Part shown: positions 20,840 through 32,752 of the stretch, piece after piece | Numbering within the stretch: the first letter of the stretch is position 1 | How the letters are laid out: each line of letters opens with the position of its first letter | Source: Papaver somniferum | Taxonomy: Eukaryota; Streptophyta; Magnoliopsida; Ranunculales; Papaveraceae | Length of the DNA stretch: 64,000 nucleotides | Assembly: GCF_003573695.1 (NCBI RefSeq) | Contig: NC_039362.1 | Span: 193,188,827-193,252,826, forward strand | Direction: 5' to 3' | The notes under the pieces: generated by a model | What the model saw: the letters and a program-made list of their open reading frames with translations, nothing else | The model's database searches: none | Told to the model about the DNA's origin: nothing | Translations under genes and position numbers: made by a program

Positions 20840-21690
20840 TGCGTGACGGATTATGCATCTACATGACGGGTTATGCATCAGGGGTATAATTGACAACGCA
20901 ACTTGGATATAACATATCTAAAAATCCGCGCCTTGGAATTTACAAATTCTATATCGTTGGAAATATTTTTAAGAGAGCTACGCAAAGAGTACAAACAAGA
21001 ATATCAAATTTTTGTTTTTCACGAAAAAATCGGAGGTGATCATCATTTTAGGCAAAATTTTCGAAAACTTGATACATAACTATTATGCAGCCACCAAAAA
21101 AGATGTATAACACATTCTGCAGACGCATAACGAATTATGCAACCATTTTCTTCAGTGCATAACTAATTATGCATTTGGATAACAAAGTTATGCATCTATA
21201 ACAAGTTATGTAACCATTGTTTTGGTTCATTTTAGTGCGTCCATAAAAAAAATGATGCATAATGCAATATGCATCCCATATTTACGGATGCATATCAGGT
21301 TATGCATCTATTTTCTCAATGCATAAAATATTGTGCAACAATTTTTTCTATGCATAATGTATTATGCCGTCATATTTTCGGATGCATAACAGGTTATGCA
21401 TCCATTTTCACGACTGCATAACATGTTATGTAGATATTATTGTAGGTGCATGAGAAGTTATGCAACCTTATTTTTTGTTGGTTTTAATACTAAGAAAAAA
21501 GTAACTGCATAACGCGTTATGCAACCATTCTCTGGACTGCATAACTTGAAGGTTGCTTAAATTGTCATGCACCTACACTAATAGTTGCGTAACGTGTTAT
21601 GCAATCTTTTTCGTGACTGCATGACAAGTTATGCAACAAATTTTGTAGATACATAACAAGTTATGCATCCATATTCGTAGCTGCATAAAC
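20840..21690. repeat. TGCATAAC palindrome array, copy 1
   Basis: More than a dozen units of TGCATAACnnGTTATGCA or its halves are spaced about 35-45 bp apart. Spacers are partly conserved, including tctacaaaatttgttgc and words ending in aaaatgg. The units are near-perfect palindromes. A matching array lies at 51930-52660 in the other copy. Confidence 0.85.
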
Positions 21691-22218
21691 CAACACCATC
21701 TTTACAACCTTGAGTTATCTATGGAAACATTAAAGTTGAGAACAAGTATAATATACCTTACACAAATATAAATCACATGCTGTTTCATAATCATACAATA
21801 CAAAATTGTCACCATTAGTTCGGTAATTTGGTATCAAATAGTTAATATAGCTTACATTCAAAAGTAAAAAACAAAGCATCAGGGTCATTCACATAGAAAT
21901 GAGATAAAGAAAAATATCCCTGATATACTCATGTAAACATGAAAATCAAATGAGTATGCAGTGTAACCATGGCCATCAAACTTATCCCGAGATACAACTT
22001 GAATAATTTGTGATCAGGAGCATCAAGTTATGCAAATAATTTTTTTTTTCCTTCTTTTCTATTCATTTCCTTTGAACGAACGCGAAGATGTTAAAAAAAA
22101 ACGAAAAAGAGTTAACTCCAAATGCTTGATGTACATAGCACATAACTAGTTCATTTAGCACTTTATCAACATGGATAAACTACAACGATAACAAAGTTTT
22201 TTCTTTTCTTAAGATGAC

Positions 22219-22330
22219 CTGTCTTTTAGCACCACAGATGAGATATATAGCATCAGCTTGAAACTGAAATCTAGTGGGTGAGTAATCACCGTTTCTTATC
22301 CATTCAAAATTGTCAATACATAATTGTCGC
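22219..22330 (-). pseudogene. Captured host exon inside Mutator-like copy 1, unidentified
   Basis: On the minus strand an acceptor (gattaatcag) precedes 112 bases with an open frame translating in part as EWIRNGDYSPTRFQFQADA followed by IYLICGAKRQ. A gtcatc donor-like site follows. A further upstream piece (22463-22452) reads ATGGTTCTCGAG|gtcagt, like a first coding exon, with a leader of 5'-UTR character. The frames of the two do not join cleanly. I do not recognise the protein. Confidence 0.5.
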
Positions 22331-22784
22331 CTGATTAATTAACCACACGAAGAAAAAATCAAATCAAAACCTAATTTGTAAAAATAACACGCAGAAGTAT
22401 GAAAATCTAATCGAAATTCATGAGTAAAGAGTGGGTAAGATTAATACTGACCTCGAGAACCATTGTTAAGTGTGACTGAAGCAATCGAATATCCCAGAAT
22501 TGATGAAGAACTTTTGGTGGTGCAATTTCAGAAGAGAAACTAGGGAAAAGAATTACCAAAACAGAAGTATATTTCGGTTTCTTATTATCAATTTCAACAA
22601 AACGATAACTTAAAAGAGAAACAGATCAACGGTATGTTATTAGATTTATAAACCTAAAACCAACAACGATGAATTCGAAGGTTTCTTCTTCGGAAAATCA
22701 CCAGTTTTCTCTTCTCGCCTCTCTTGGCTCATGAAATCTTACAATTTTTAAATTTTCGGTTGTGGAATAAGAATTTCACAAAAT

Positions 22785-25700
22785 ATGTGTGCGCGTATGA
22801 AATTTTCTCCTGTTTCATCTCGTTTCCCTGCGTCCAATAGACCACAACCTCAGCGTAGTGTTGGTCGTCCAGAACTCCTGTGTCAACTATGTATACGTAA
22901 GAACCATGAAGCCCCAGACTGTTGGAATCATTTTGATAGAAGTTTTCGTCCACCTCGGAGTCAACCACCGTCGTCTGCACCTCGCGCGTATGCTTCCCAA
23001 ACTAGTTTTCTACCATGCCCTCGATGGACTCCTGATAGTGGTGCAACAGATCACATAACCAATGATCTCTATCATCTTCAATTTTCGACTGAGTACACTG
23101 GTCCTGATCAAATTCATATGGGTAATGGTTCTTCTATTCCAATTTCTAATGTTGGATCACTCCCAACCGTAATGCAGCTTCGTAATGTTCTTTTTGCACC
23201 GCAAATATCTCACAATCTCTTATATGTTTCCCGTCTCACCACTGATAATAATGTTTTATTTGAATTTCATCCAAATTTTTGTCTTGTGAAGGATCGATGT
23301 ACCAGGAAGGTTCTTCTTCACGGCAGTAGGAAGGGTGGTCTCTATCAACTTGATGATTCGTCTAAATATCCTAAAGTTTTCATAGTAGAACGTGCTAGTT
23401 TACAAGACTGGCACTCTAGATTGGGACATCCAATGATGCGTACAGTTCGTAAAGTCGTCTCTCAGTTTTCTCTTCCGGTTTCAAGTCAGACTATTAGGTT
23501 TTGGTCATCTTGTCATGAACATAGGAGTCATAAGTTACCTTTCAATTCTAGTAAAACTACTTATTCCAACCCATTAGATTTAATTGTCTCAGATGTATGG
23601 GGACCTTCTCATATTTTATCTAATGAAGGATACAGATATATATCAATTTTATTGATGCGTTTAGTCGTTTTACTTGGATGTTTCCTATGTCTCAGAAATA
23701 TGATGTATTTTCTATATTCTTTTTGTTTCAAAAGCATGTTGAAAATCTTTTTAATCGAAAGATCAAAAATTTTCAATCTGATACTGCTGCTGAGTATCGC
23801 AAACTTACTCTGCATCTTCAAAAACTTGGGAACAAAATGGTTTAGTAGAACGTCGTCATCGTCATATTCGTGAAACTGGTCTTACGATTCTTAATATGGC
23901 TTCTGTACCGTCCTCATATTGGTATGATTCTTTTTACACTGCTTGTTATTTAATGAATCGTGTTCCTTCGACTTCTATTAATAATTCCTCTCTATATGAA
24001 GTGCTTTTTGGTCTTCCACCAGACTACACCTCTCTTCGTGTATTTGGTTGTCTGTATTATCCTCACCTACGTCCGTATAGATCTCACACAATGGAGCCTC
24101 TTTCTTTTCCTTGTGTTTTTATTGGCTATAGTCCATATCACAAAGGTTACAAATGCCTTCATATTCCTACGGGTTGTATATACGTAAGTCGTCATGTTGT
24201 TTTTGATGAGACTACCTTTCCCCTTGCATACGTATTATCACCTTCACCGGCATCGACTACTTATCAGGTAACTCCTACTCCACCATTATCTGTTTCATTA
24301 CCACCAGCCTTGTCTACCCGTTCTACTATTGCTCCATTGCTGCCAGTTTGTGCAGTTCCAGTTGGTTCAAATGATACTACACAGTCCGCACATGTCCATC
24401 CAATACCATCAGCATTGAATCCATTAATTCCTGGCTCTACACTTCCATCTTCATCTGCGAATAACCAGGCTCCACCTGTCCAGCAACTGCCGTCCCCTTT
24501 GGCAGTCTCCACTGGTCGTGCTACAGCTACCGCCGTTGATGTCCTGTCCGTACCTGCTCCAGCATCGAGTACCACTTCCCCACCTGACGCGTTAGGCTCC
24601 ACAAAACAGACGTACTCAACTCCAGCATCAAGTATCACTCCTCCACCTGACGTGTTAGGCTCCACAGAACAGACGCCCTCAGCTCCAGCATCAAGTATCA
24701 CTCCTCCACTTACCGTGTTAGGCTCCAGTGGAGATCATATTTCAACTGTGGCTCCCGCTCTTGGAACACATCCAATGGTGACTAGGGCGAAAGACGGAAT
24801 TTTTAAACCCAAAGTTCTTGGTGCCTCCAAATATGCACTCGTATGTGATTCAGTTTGTGAACCAATTTGTATTTCACAGGCTCATAAAGATCCAAAATGG
24901 CGTCAATCATCAGATGACGAGATCAATGCATTAATTTTAAATGGTATCTGGTCACTAGTACCATATGATCCTTCTATTAACGTGATTGGATGAAAATGGG
25001 TATTTCGTATCAAACGAAAGGCTGATGTACGATTGAACGCTATAAAGCTCGCTTGGTTGCTAAAGGCTACAATCAACAAGAGGGAATAGATTATTTCGAA
25101 ACGTTTAGTCCAGTTGTTAAACCATGCACTATCCGTATTATTCTTACATTAGCTTTATCTTCCAATTGGCCTATTCATCAACTTAATGTGCAGAATGCTT
25201 TTTTACACGGAAAACTTCAAGAAGAGGTGTACATGAAACAGCCTCCAGGTTATGTGGACTCTCGATTTCCTACACATGTTTGCAAATTACACCGTTCTCT
25301 CTACGGGCATAAACAGGCTCCTCGTGCGTGGTACCACAGACTTAGTACTTTCTTGCTGCAGATCGGGTTTATTACTTCAAAGTGTGACTCGTCTCTGTTT
25401 ATATACAATGGTACTTATGGTACTATTTATTTGTTGGTCTACATGGATGAAATCATAGTTACTGGATCCAGCACCACAGGTATCACTTCCATTCTCACTT
25501 GTTTACAACAGGAATTTTCGATTAAAGATCTTGGTTCCTTGTCCTATTTTCTTGGCATTAAGGCGACTCATACTTCTTCGGGTTTATTTCTTTCTCAACA
25601 ACGTTATGCTCATGATCTTCTTATTCGATCAAAAATGGATGGAGTCACACATATTCAAACTCCACTTAGTACTTATGGTGATATTTCTTCTGATCGTAGC

Positions 25701-26701
25701 ACTTTATTATCTGATTCTACTGAATAACGTAGTATTGTTGGAGCTTTGCAATATTTAACATTCACTCGTCCGGATCTTGCATATGCAGTCAATAAAGTAT
25801 GTCAGTCCATGCATGCTCCTACCGAGTTTCACTGGAGTTTAGTTAAGAGAATACTTCGTCATATCAAGCATACAACTATCTTTGGTATACTTCTTCGGCC
25901 ATCGCCTTCTCTACAATTATCCTTCAGTGCATATACCGATTTTGATTGGGCTGGTTCTCTCGATGATCGTCGTTCTACTAGTGGCTATTGTGTTTATTTT
26001 GGTGGAAATATTATCTCTTGGAGTGCTCGTAAACAGAAAACAGTATCTCGTTCTAGTACTGAAGCTGAATATCGGGGACTTGCCATTGCAACTGCCGAGA
26101 TTATGTGGATTCAGTCACTTATTTCGGAGCTTCGTATCTACTTGTTCTCCTCCTATTTTATGGTGTGACAATCTTGGTGCAACTTATCTCACTGTTAATC
26201 CTATATTTCATGCACGGACAAAGCATATTGAAATTGACTATCATTTTGTTTGTGATCAAGTTGCTTCCAAACTTCTTGATGTTCGTTTTATATCATCTAA
26301 AGATCAAATTGCGGATATATTCACAAAACCACTTCCTAAAGATCGGTTTTCTCTTTTAAGGTTCAAGCTCACGGTTCAGGATAATCCGTTACGCTTTCGG
26401 GAGGGTGTTAACACATCATCAAGTACGTGTACATTGTGATCCAACATTGTACACGGTAGTCCCTTGGCTACCAAGTTTGTTCTCCTGCACATTTAGAAAT
26501 CAAAACCAATTAGGAAACACTTTACCTTGAAGTTCAAGGAACTCTTGTATATATATTAAATCTCTGTACAACTGAATTCGTGTGATTAAAATCAATAAGA
26601 AAGTCCTCTGTTAAACCTATTCTCTCGTGTCTTCTGTTAAAACCATTCTCTCTTTTCTTCTCTATTAACCTAATCCTAAACCTACAGCAAACTTGTTTTA
26701 C
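22785..26701 (+). mobile_element. Ty1/copia retrotransposon, 5'-truncated
   Basis: On + the order is: zinc knuckle (CQLCIRKNHEAPDCW, about 22881), aspartic protease (TPDSGATDHI, about 23027), gag-pre-integrase (WHSRLGHP, 23410), integrase (23570-24200), then reverse transcriptase (about 24890-25740) and RNase H (about 25920-26380). This protease-integrase-RT order defines copia. Stops and frameshifts split the frame at about 23640, 23870, 24993, 25725 and 26166. The RT box reads YMDE rather than YVDD. The gag start, primer-binding site and 5' LTR are missing. The 3' LTR is 26406-26701. Confidence 0.9.
26406..26701 (+). repeat. 3' LTR of truncated copia
   Basis: The LTR starts TGTTAACACATC, just after a purine-rich GGGAGGG tract, and ends near ACTTGTTTTACA. 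A TATATATATTAAA-type box lies at about 26550. Directly after it, sequence similar to the 3' flank of F-box copy 3 resumes. There is no 5' LTR to compare. Confidence 0.6.
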
Positions 26702-27650
26702 ATCTATAACATATCCGTGAGGTGACACATGATATCTGGTAATCAAATTTAATCTTCCTCATAAACTAATTTAATCACACCGGGTTTTTTGCGGATGAAA
26801 AGATCCAGAGCAGACCTGCTACACCTATTGTTGTCAGCGTCAAGAACAAATCTGGAAAGCTTGCTGCACCCGTTACACAAAGCTTGCAACCCTAGATCAC
26901 ATAACTTTTCGCACTCGTACACGGACAAGACTCCAAATTTTTACAATTCCAACTAATAGCTTCCCATCCTTCCAGCTCTACCTCTTCACAATCGTCTAGC
27001 ACCAAACTCTTTAAAGAAGAACAACTTTTTGAAATCGTCACAACTGTATCAGTACTATTAATGGGACCGAGTGCTGAGAGACTCAAATATTCAAGCCGAC
27101 CACCACCACTAATGATTGCTTTAATCCCCTCCGGTTTAAGTTTGCACCCGCCTGCTTCAAGATGGGTTAAGGTCTTTGGACACTCAGAAAAGCCAATACC
27201 CGTTATTTTGCTGCAGGAGTAAATACAAAGTGAAACCAGTTCCCGACAGTTTTGTAAGAGAAAATTTAATCCTGAATCAGTAATCGAGCGACAACCAAAG
27301 AGTGTAACATGTTTTAAGGATGAACAACTTTTTGCCAGGGATTCTAAACCTTTATCACTAATTGAGTGGCAATTAGTGAGGTCAACCGTCTCTAAGGATG
27401 AACAATATTTTGCCAGGGAGTCTAAGCCATTATCAGTAATTTGAGTATTTTTCAAACTTATATTTGTCAAACGAGGGAACCAAGAAAACACAATAGACAG
27501 CTCGATATTTGAATACTGAGGCCAATAATCTAAATCCAGATGTTGAACTGTGGAGCCGAAGTATTGTGACTTCGATTTAACAGAATCTGTTATCCCAGGG
27601 CAACCTCTTAAAGACAATTTATTTAGGTTTTGGAATCGAACCAGCAACTT

Positions 27651-27989
27651 TATTAACACATGCAAATATATAAGAAGATCAACACATATTAAGTACATGC
27701 AATGAAGTATATGGAAACAATATTATTACATGCAAAGAATAATATGTGATTGAATACATGCAATGTAGAATATGGAAACAAAGATTAGTACATGCAAAGA
27801 ATAATATTGATGTAATTAGTTTTAATTTCTTTGATTTATCTATAGGAATAAATTTAATTCTCTTGATGTAATTATAGTATTAGGATCTTCACTCATTCAA
27901 TGTATTTGTACAAGTATATATACAAAATAATGAAATTAATCTCAACACAGTTGTGTGAGATAGAAATCCCAAAACCCAATATTGCAACA
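27651..27989 (+). repeat. 5' LTR of copia in F-box copy 4 (339 bp)
   Basis: The LTR begins TATTAACACATGC and ends ATTGCAACA. It is 97 bp longer than the 3' LTR because a unit (acatgcaa...gaatatggaaacaa) is present about three times instead of once. Otherwise the two are almost identical: only about three substitutions were seen by eye, suggesting a fairly recent insertion. Confidence 0.88.
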
Positions 27990-28039
27990 TGGTACTCTAG
28001 AGCTAGGTTAGTTTTTTTTTTACCTGCAACTGTATCATC

Positions 28040-28765
28040 ATGACTGTTGAAGATGACATCCAAATACCTCAATCTTCCAGTAATCCTCCACCTAATAAAT
28101 ATTCAGGTCTTCCTCAATCAAGTCCCTATTATGTGCATCCGGCTGACAACCCTACCACTGTCATATTTACTCCTCTCCTCACAGATGATAACTATTGCAT
28201 CTGGGAAAGAGGAATCCGAAAAGCCCTAAGTGCCAAAGCCAAGCTAGGTTACATTGATGGAACCATCATCAAACCCACGGATCCAAATGATCTCCTCCAT
28301 TGGACTCGTGTAGATGATTTGGTTGGTAGCTGGGTTGAAAACTCAGTCGATCCAATTATCAAATCCAGTGGCATGTCTTTCCGATCTGCACGGGAACAAT
28401 TATTAGAGATTAAGATCAGGTTCTCTCATAAGAATGCACCGAAACTGTTTTCCCTGAAACAATCGATTTCATCTCTAAAACAAGAAAACCAAAACGTTGC
28501 GATGTACTTTACTCAACTCAAGACGTTGTGGGATCAACTCGATACATTCAGACCTCTTCAACCTTGCATCTGTGGTGCAGGAAAAGATTTTGTAGATCAT
28601 CATTCCCAAGATAGAGCCATGGAGTTCTTACAGGGGCTGCATGACCGTTTTTCTGCACTGCGCAGTCAGTGTTTGTTGATGGAACCATTGCCATCAGCAT
28701 CCAAACTCTATAATCTCGTGAGGAAGGATGAGGAGCAGCAAGGTATAAACTCTTACTCAGGTTGA
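28040..28765 (+). pseudogene. copia gag
   Basis: 241 open codons typical of plant copia gag. There is an N-terminal low-complexity leader, then the LTDDNYCIWERGIRKALSAK segment (UBN2-type domain) and a region ending LYNLVRKDEEQQ. The frame then closes before the zinc knuckle, which lies in another frame (about 28860-28950). The start at 28040 follows the primer-binding site by about 50 bases, as expected. Confidence 0.8.
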
Positions 28766-29152
28766 ATCTGTTACACTTAATGTTTTTCGTAGTGCTCCCA
28801 ACTCAGAAAGACCAAATCGGAGGTCTTTCTTTAATCCCGGCACTACATCCAACGCTGGCAATGGTACCAACAAGAGACTCAGACCTTTTTAAGACCACTG
28901 CAACAAACATGGTCATACTCGGATTACCTGTTGGAAGCTCAATGGCTACCCAAAAGATCCGCCGAGATCCAGAGATATTCGAACTCCGGTATATGGTGTT
29001 GCTGCTATTGTTCCCAATACACAGGCTGCTCCTGGTATAACTGCAGCTCAATATTCCAGACTTATGTCTTTACTTGAACCAAACAATGGAGAAACTGTTG
29101 TCACTCCATTTGCCAATTTTGCAGGTATTACTATGACTTGTTCTTCTAATGT

Positions 29153-31065
29153 TTGGATTATAGACAGTGGTGCAAGTCATCACATTTGCTCCTATCTCTC
29201 TTTTTTTCTTCTTCTTACACATTGGTTATGAACCCAATCACGGTTCAATTACCAGATGGTTCGAATATATCTGTCACTCATATTGGGACTGTGAATTTAT
29301 CCCCTAATATTCAGCTACTCAATGTTTTTCACATTCCAAGTTTTAAATTTAACTTGATCTCTATAAGTCAGCTTACAAGCACAGCAAACTGCTGTATCAA
29401 TTTCTCACACGAGTCTTGCATCTTTCAGGACCGTCTCACGAACAAGGAGATTAGATGGAGTAGGCGTATCGCTGGCCTCTACCATTTCAGTTTCCAACCA
29501 TCAGTTGCATCTTTAGCTTCTAATAAACTAGTGGATATATGGCATTGTCGTCTCGGTCATTCACATATGGATTGTTTTAATTTTTTAGCTCGTAATTTTG
29601 CTTATGTTCGTTCTTCATTTAAACACTTATGTGATGTATTCCCACGGGCAAAACATTCTCGTCTAATAACAGTATTTATTTATCAAAGAATCAATTTCAA
29701 TTGAGTCATGCTGACATATGGGGTCCTTTTTCTACTGCTTCTTTAACTGGTGCAAAATATTTTCTTACAATAGTAGATGATTACTCTAGGTGTACATGGG
29801 TATTTTTGATAAAAGTAAAGTCTGAAACCTTGAAGTTTCTCAAATATTTCTTTGCCTTCGTTATAAAACAATTTGGGCATCACATTACCAGCATCTCCTC
29901 TAGTATCAATTCATTAGTTATTCCTCAATTACAGACTTTCAGGTCTGATAATGGGTCTGAGTTTAAATAAAATGAACTTCAATCTTGGTTTCATCAAAAT
30001 GGAATTCTCCATCAAACCAGTTGTATATATACGCCACAACAAAATGGTATTGTTGAACGCAAGCATCGCCACTTGCTCAATGTTGCAAGGTCTTTACGCT
30101 TTCAAGCTAATTTACCCATCCAATTTTGGGGAGACTGTATTTTAGCCGCAACATATTTGATTAACAAATTGCCAACACCGGTATTATCTCATAAATCTCC
30201 ACATGAGTTACTTCTCAATTCGCCACCAGATTATTCACATCTTCGAGTGTTTGGTTGCCTTTGTTTTGGCAGAAATATACGTATTTGTAACAAATTCGAT
30301 GAACGTGCTAAGCCTGGCATTTTCATCGGATATCCGCATGGACAGAAGGGTTACAAATTTTTTGATCTATCATCAAAATCTGTGTATGTATCACGCGATG
30401 TAGTGTTTCATGAACATACATTTTCTTTTAAAGATATGTCTTCATCAGCATCAGTTCCTGTTGAGCCTTCACAGCCTGATTATTCTTATTACGACTCCAT
30501 ATTTCAGTCCCAATCATCTGGTGATATTCCGAATCCTGAGCATTATATCCCATGCTCTCAGTCTCAGTCGCATTCTGAGCATTCAGATCCCGTCGTACCT
30601 TCTCATGATTCCGCTGCACAACCAACTATTGCTACATGTAATTCCATGAGTGGCTCGTCTTCTTTCCGTTCCGCAGAACCAATTTATATCGATACTACTA
30701 TTGTTCCAGCAGTTCAGTCACCTGCCGTATTGCCAGGCCAATCAGCCACATCTCCACCTATTCAGGTGCCTATCTATCCAACGATTCCATCATCAGAAAT
30801 ACATTCACATCCATCTCGTTCTCGTAATCCACCATCCTATTTAAAGGATTACTGTTGTTTTTCTGCTAAGGATGCGTCTTCATCACTGTATCCAATGACA
30901 AATTATTTGTCCTTCGACAAATTCACTGCTTCACACAAAGATTTTTTAGCTTCAGTTATTCTCACTGATGAACCAAGATTCTCTCAGGAAATAAATGTCC
31001 CAAATGGCGCGCAGCCATGGCCAAAAAAATCATTGCTTTGGAAGCCAACGATGCTTGGATATTAG
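29153..31065 (+). pseudogene. copia protease and integrase
   Basis: The protease motif DSGASHHIC (about 29163) is followed by the gag-pre-integrase segment (DIWHCRLGHSH, about 29535). The integrase core has its first Asp at ADIWGPF (about 29712), the second at RSDNGSEF (about 29944) and the Glu just after the stop at 29968. The proline/serine-rich linker to RT follows (30430-30850). Frames change at 29690-29700 and 29968. Confidence 0.8.
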
Positions 31066-32503
31066 TAGATTTACCACCTGGTAAAACAGCCATTGGCTGC
31101 AAATGGGTTTTAAAATCAAGTTCAATGCTGATGGTACCGTTGAACGTTACAAGGCTCGACTGGTATCCAAAGGCTACACACAACAAGAGGGTATATACTA
31201 CTATGATACCTTTGCACCAGCAGCTAAGTTGGTTACTGTTCGTGTCTTATTATCTATTGCAGCTATTAAGGGATGGTATTTTCATCAACTTGATGTCAAC
31301 AACGCGTTTCTTCAAGGTGATTTGGATGAATAAATTTACATGAAGCTTCTACCAGGTATGGCACGTCCAGGTGAGTCCAAAGTTTTCAAACTCAAAAAGT
31401 CTCTCTATGGTTTAAAGCAAGCCTCTCGACAATGGTTTGCGAAGCTTTCTTCAGTTTTGTTATCTGAAGGATTTGCTAAATCCTTATGTGATAATTCTCT
31501 TTTCACATATCATCGTGGTACAACCCCTATATTTGTTCTTGTCTATGTTGATGATATTATCATCACTGGTACAGATAATAACTTCCTTAATTCTCTCAAA
31601 TTGCGCCTCGCTTCTCATTTTTCAATCAAGGATCTTGGTAGTTTGAAGTATTTTTTGGGAATTGAAGTTTCTCGCTCATCCAATGGTATATTTCTATGTC
31701 AAAGAAAATATATTCTTGGTATCCTTAAGGATTCCGGCCTCACAGGGGCTCGTACATCAGCGTATCCAATGGATACAAAACTCAAGTTGCTTCCTACAGA
31801 TGGTAAGGAATTGATTGATCCAAGATGCTTTCGTCGTTTAATAGGTCGTTTTTTATATCTTACGGTAACACGACCAAATATCACATACTCAGTTAATTAT
31901 TTGAGTCAATTTTTGCAACATCACAGATCAGCTCATATGGATGTTGCTCATCGTATTCTAAGATATCTCAAGGGAACCATTGGACATGGCATATTCTTGT
32001 CCTCATCCAGTTCTCCCTCTATTCATGGTTACACTGACTCTGATTGGGCAGGCTGCCCAATTACTCGTCGTTCCACCATTGGATATTTTGTTACCTTAGG
32101 TAATAGTCCAATTTCTTGGAAATCAAAGAAACAGCCTACGGTGGCTCGTTCATCAGCTGAAGCTAAATATCGTGCTTTGGAAAATCTAACTGCTGAGCTT
32201 CAATGGTTAGTTTATCTCTTCAAATACATGCACATTTCTTGTCCTCTTCCTATCACTGTTTCTTGTGATAGTCAAGCAGCAATTCATATTGCTCAAAATC
32301 CGGTATTTCACGAACGTACTAAACACATCGAGATTGATTGCTATTTTGTTCGTGAAAAGTTGATAAGTGGATTGATTCTACCAAAACATCTTTCCTCGTC
32401 TGATCAACTGGCTGATTTTTTCACTAAGCCTCTGGGAGCTCCGCAATTTGGTCGTCTAGTTGGCAAGTCGGGCGTTCGTTCAGGCTCTACCGCTCCAACT
32501 TGA
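31017..32503 (+). pseudogene. copia reverse transcriptase/RNase H
   Basis: RT begins at about 31017 ([14 protein letters not shown]), shifts frame near 31100 and has a stop at 31331. It then runs open from 31340 to 32503 through KKSLYGLKQA, YVDDIIITG and the RNase H part (GYTDSDWAGCP, then SSAEAKYRAL). The final residues are ADFFTKPLGAPQF. Confidence 0.85.
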
Positions 32504-32510
32504 GGGGAGG

Positions 32511-32752
32511 TATTAACACATGCAAATATATAATATGGAAACAAAGATTAGTACATGCAAAGAATAATATTGATGTAATTAGTTTTAATTTCTTTGGTTT
32601 ATCTATAGGAATAAATTTAATTCTCTTGATGTAATTATAGTATTAGGATCTTCACTCATTCAATGTATTTGTACAAGTATATATACAAAATAATGAAATT
32701 AATCTCAACACAGTTGTGGGAGATAGAAATCCCAAAACCCAATATTGCAACA
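32511..32752 (+). repeat. 3' LTR of copia in F-box copy 4 (242 bp)
   Basis: Same ends as the 5' LTR, but with a single copy of the short internal unit. It is preceded by the polypurine tract TGAGGGGAGG. Confidence 0.88.

Larger units (their letters stand above)
20712..22740 (-). mobile_element. Mutator-like element, copy 1 (one end preserved)
   Basis: Its left end (GGGAACCTTAGGCGCATGCGCCC at 20712, read inward) and the next about 980 bases match the reverse complement of 52016-52997 in the second copy, including the TAATATTCTCATT, gacacccataattat and gaggtgatcatcat words. The second copy has clear 9-bp duplications and TIRs; this one does not, because its other end near 22740 is not recognisable. 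The interior beyond 21690 differs between the two copies: here it holds an exon-like captured segment. Confidence 0.65.
27651..32752 (+). mobile_element. Ty1/copia retrotransposon with both LTRs, in F-box copy 4
   Basis: Full structure: LTR (27651-27989), primer-binding-like TGGTACTCTAGAGC right after it, gag (28040-28765), zinc-knuckle region, protease (IDSGASHHIC, about 29160), integrase (29570-30300), RT and RNase H (31050-32500), polypurine tract TGAGGGGAGG (32501-32510) and 3' LTR (32511-32752). The flanks aactt (27646-27650) and agctt (32753-32757) are a plausible 5-bp duplication with one change. The RT box YVDDIIITG is intact. Frameshifts and stops occur near 28765, 29690, 29968, 31065 and 31331, so it is no longer autonomous. 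Confidence 0.93.

Noticed and set aside
20840..21690. CRISPR-like pattern of short palindromic repeats with spacers
   Set aside because: Repeat units vary, spacers are themselves related, there is no leader or cas gene, and the genome is a plant. The array lies within a transposon and recurs in its second copy.
24264..24701. Long minus-strand ORF (145 codons, Gly/Val-rich)
   Set aside because: It is the antisense of the proline/serine-rich integrase-RT linker of the copia element.
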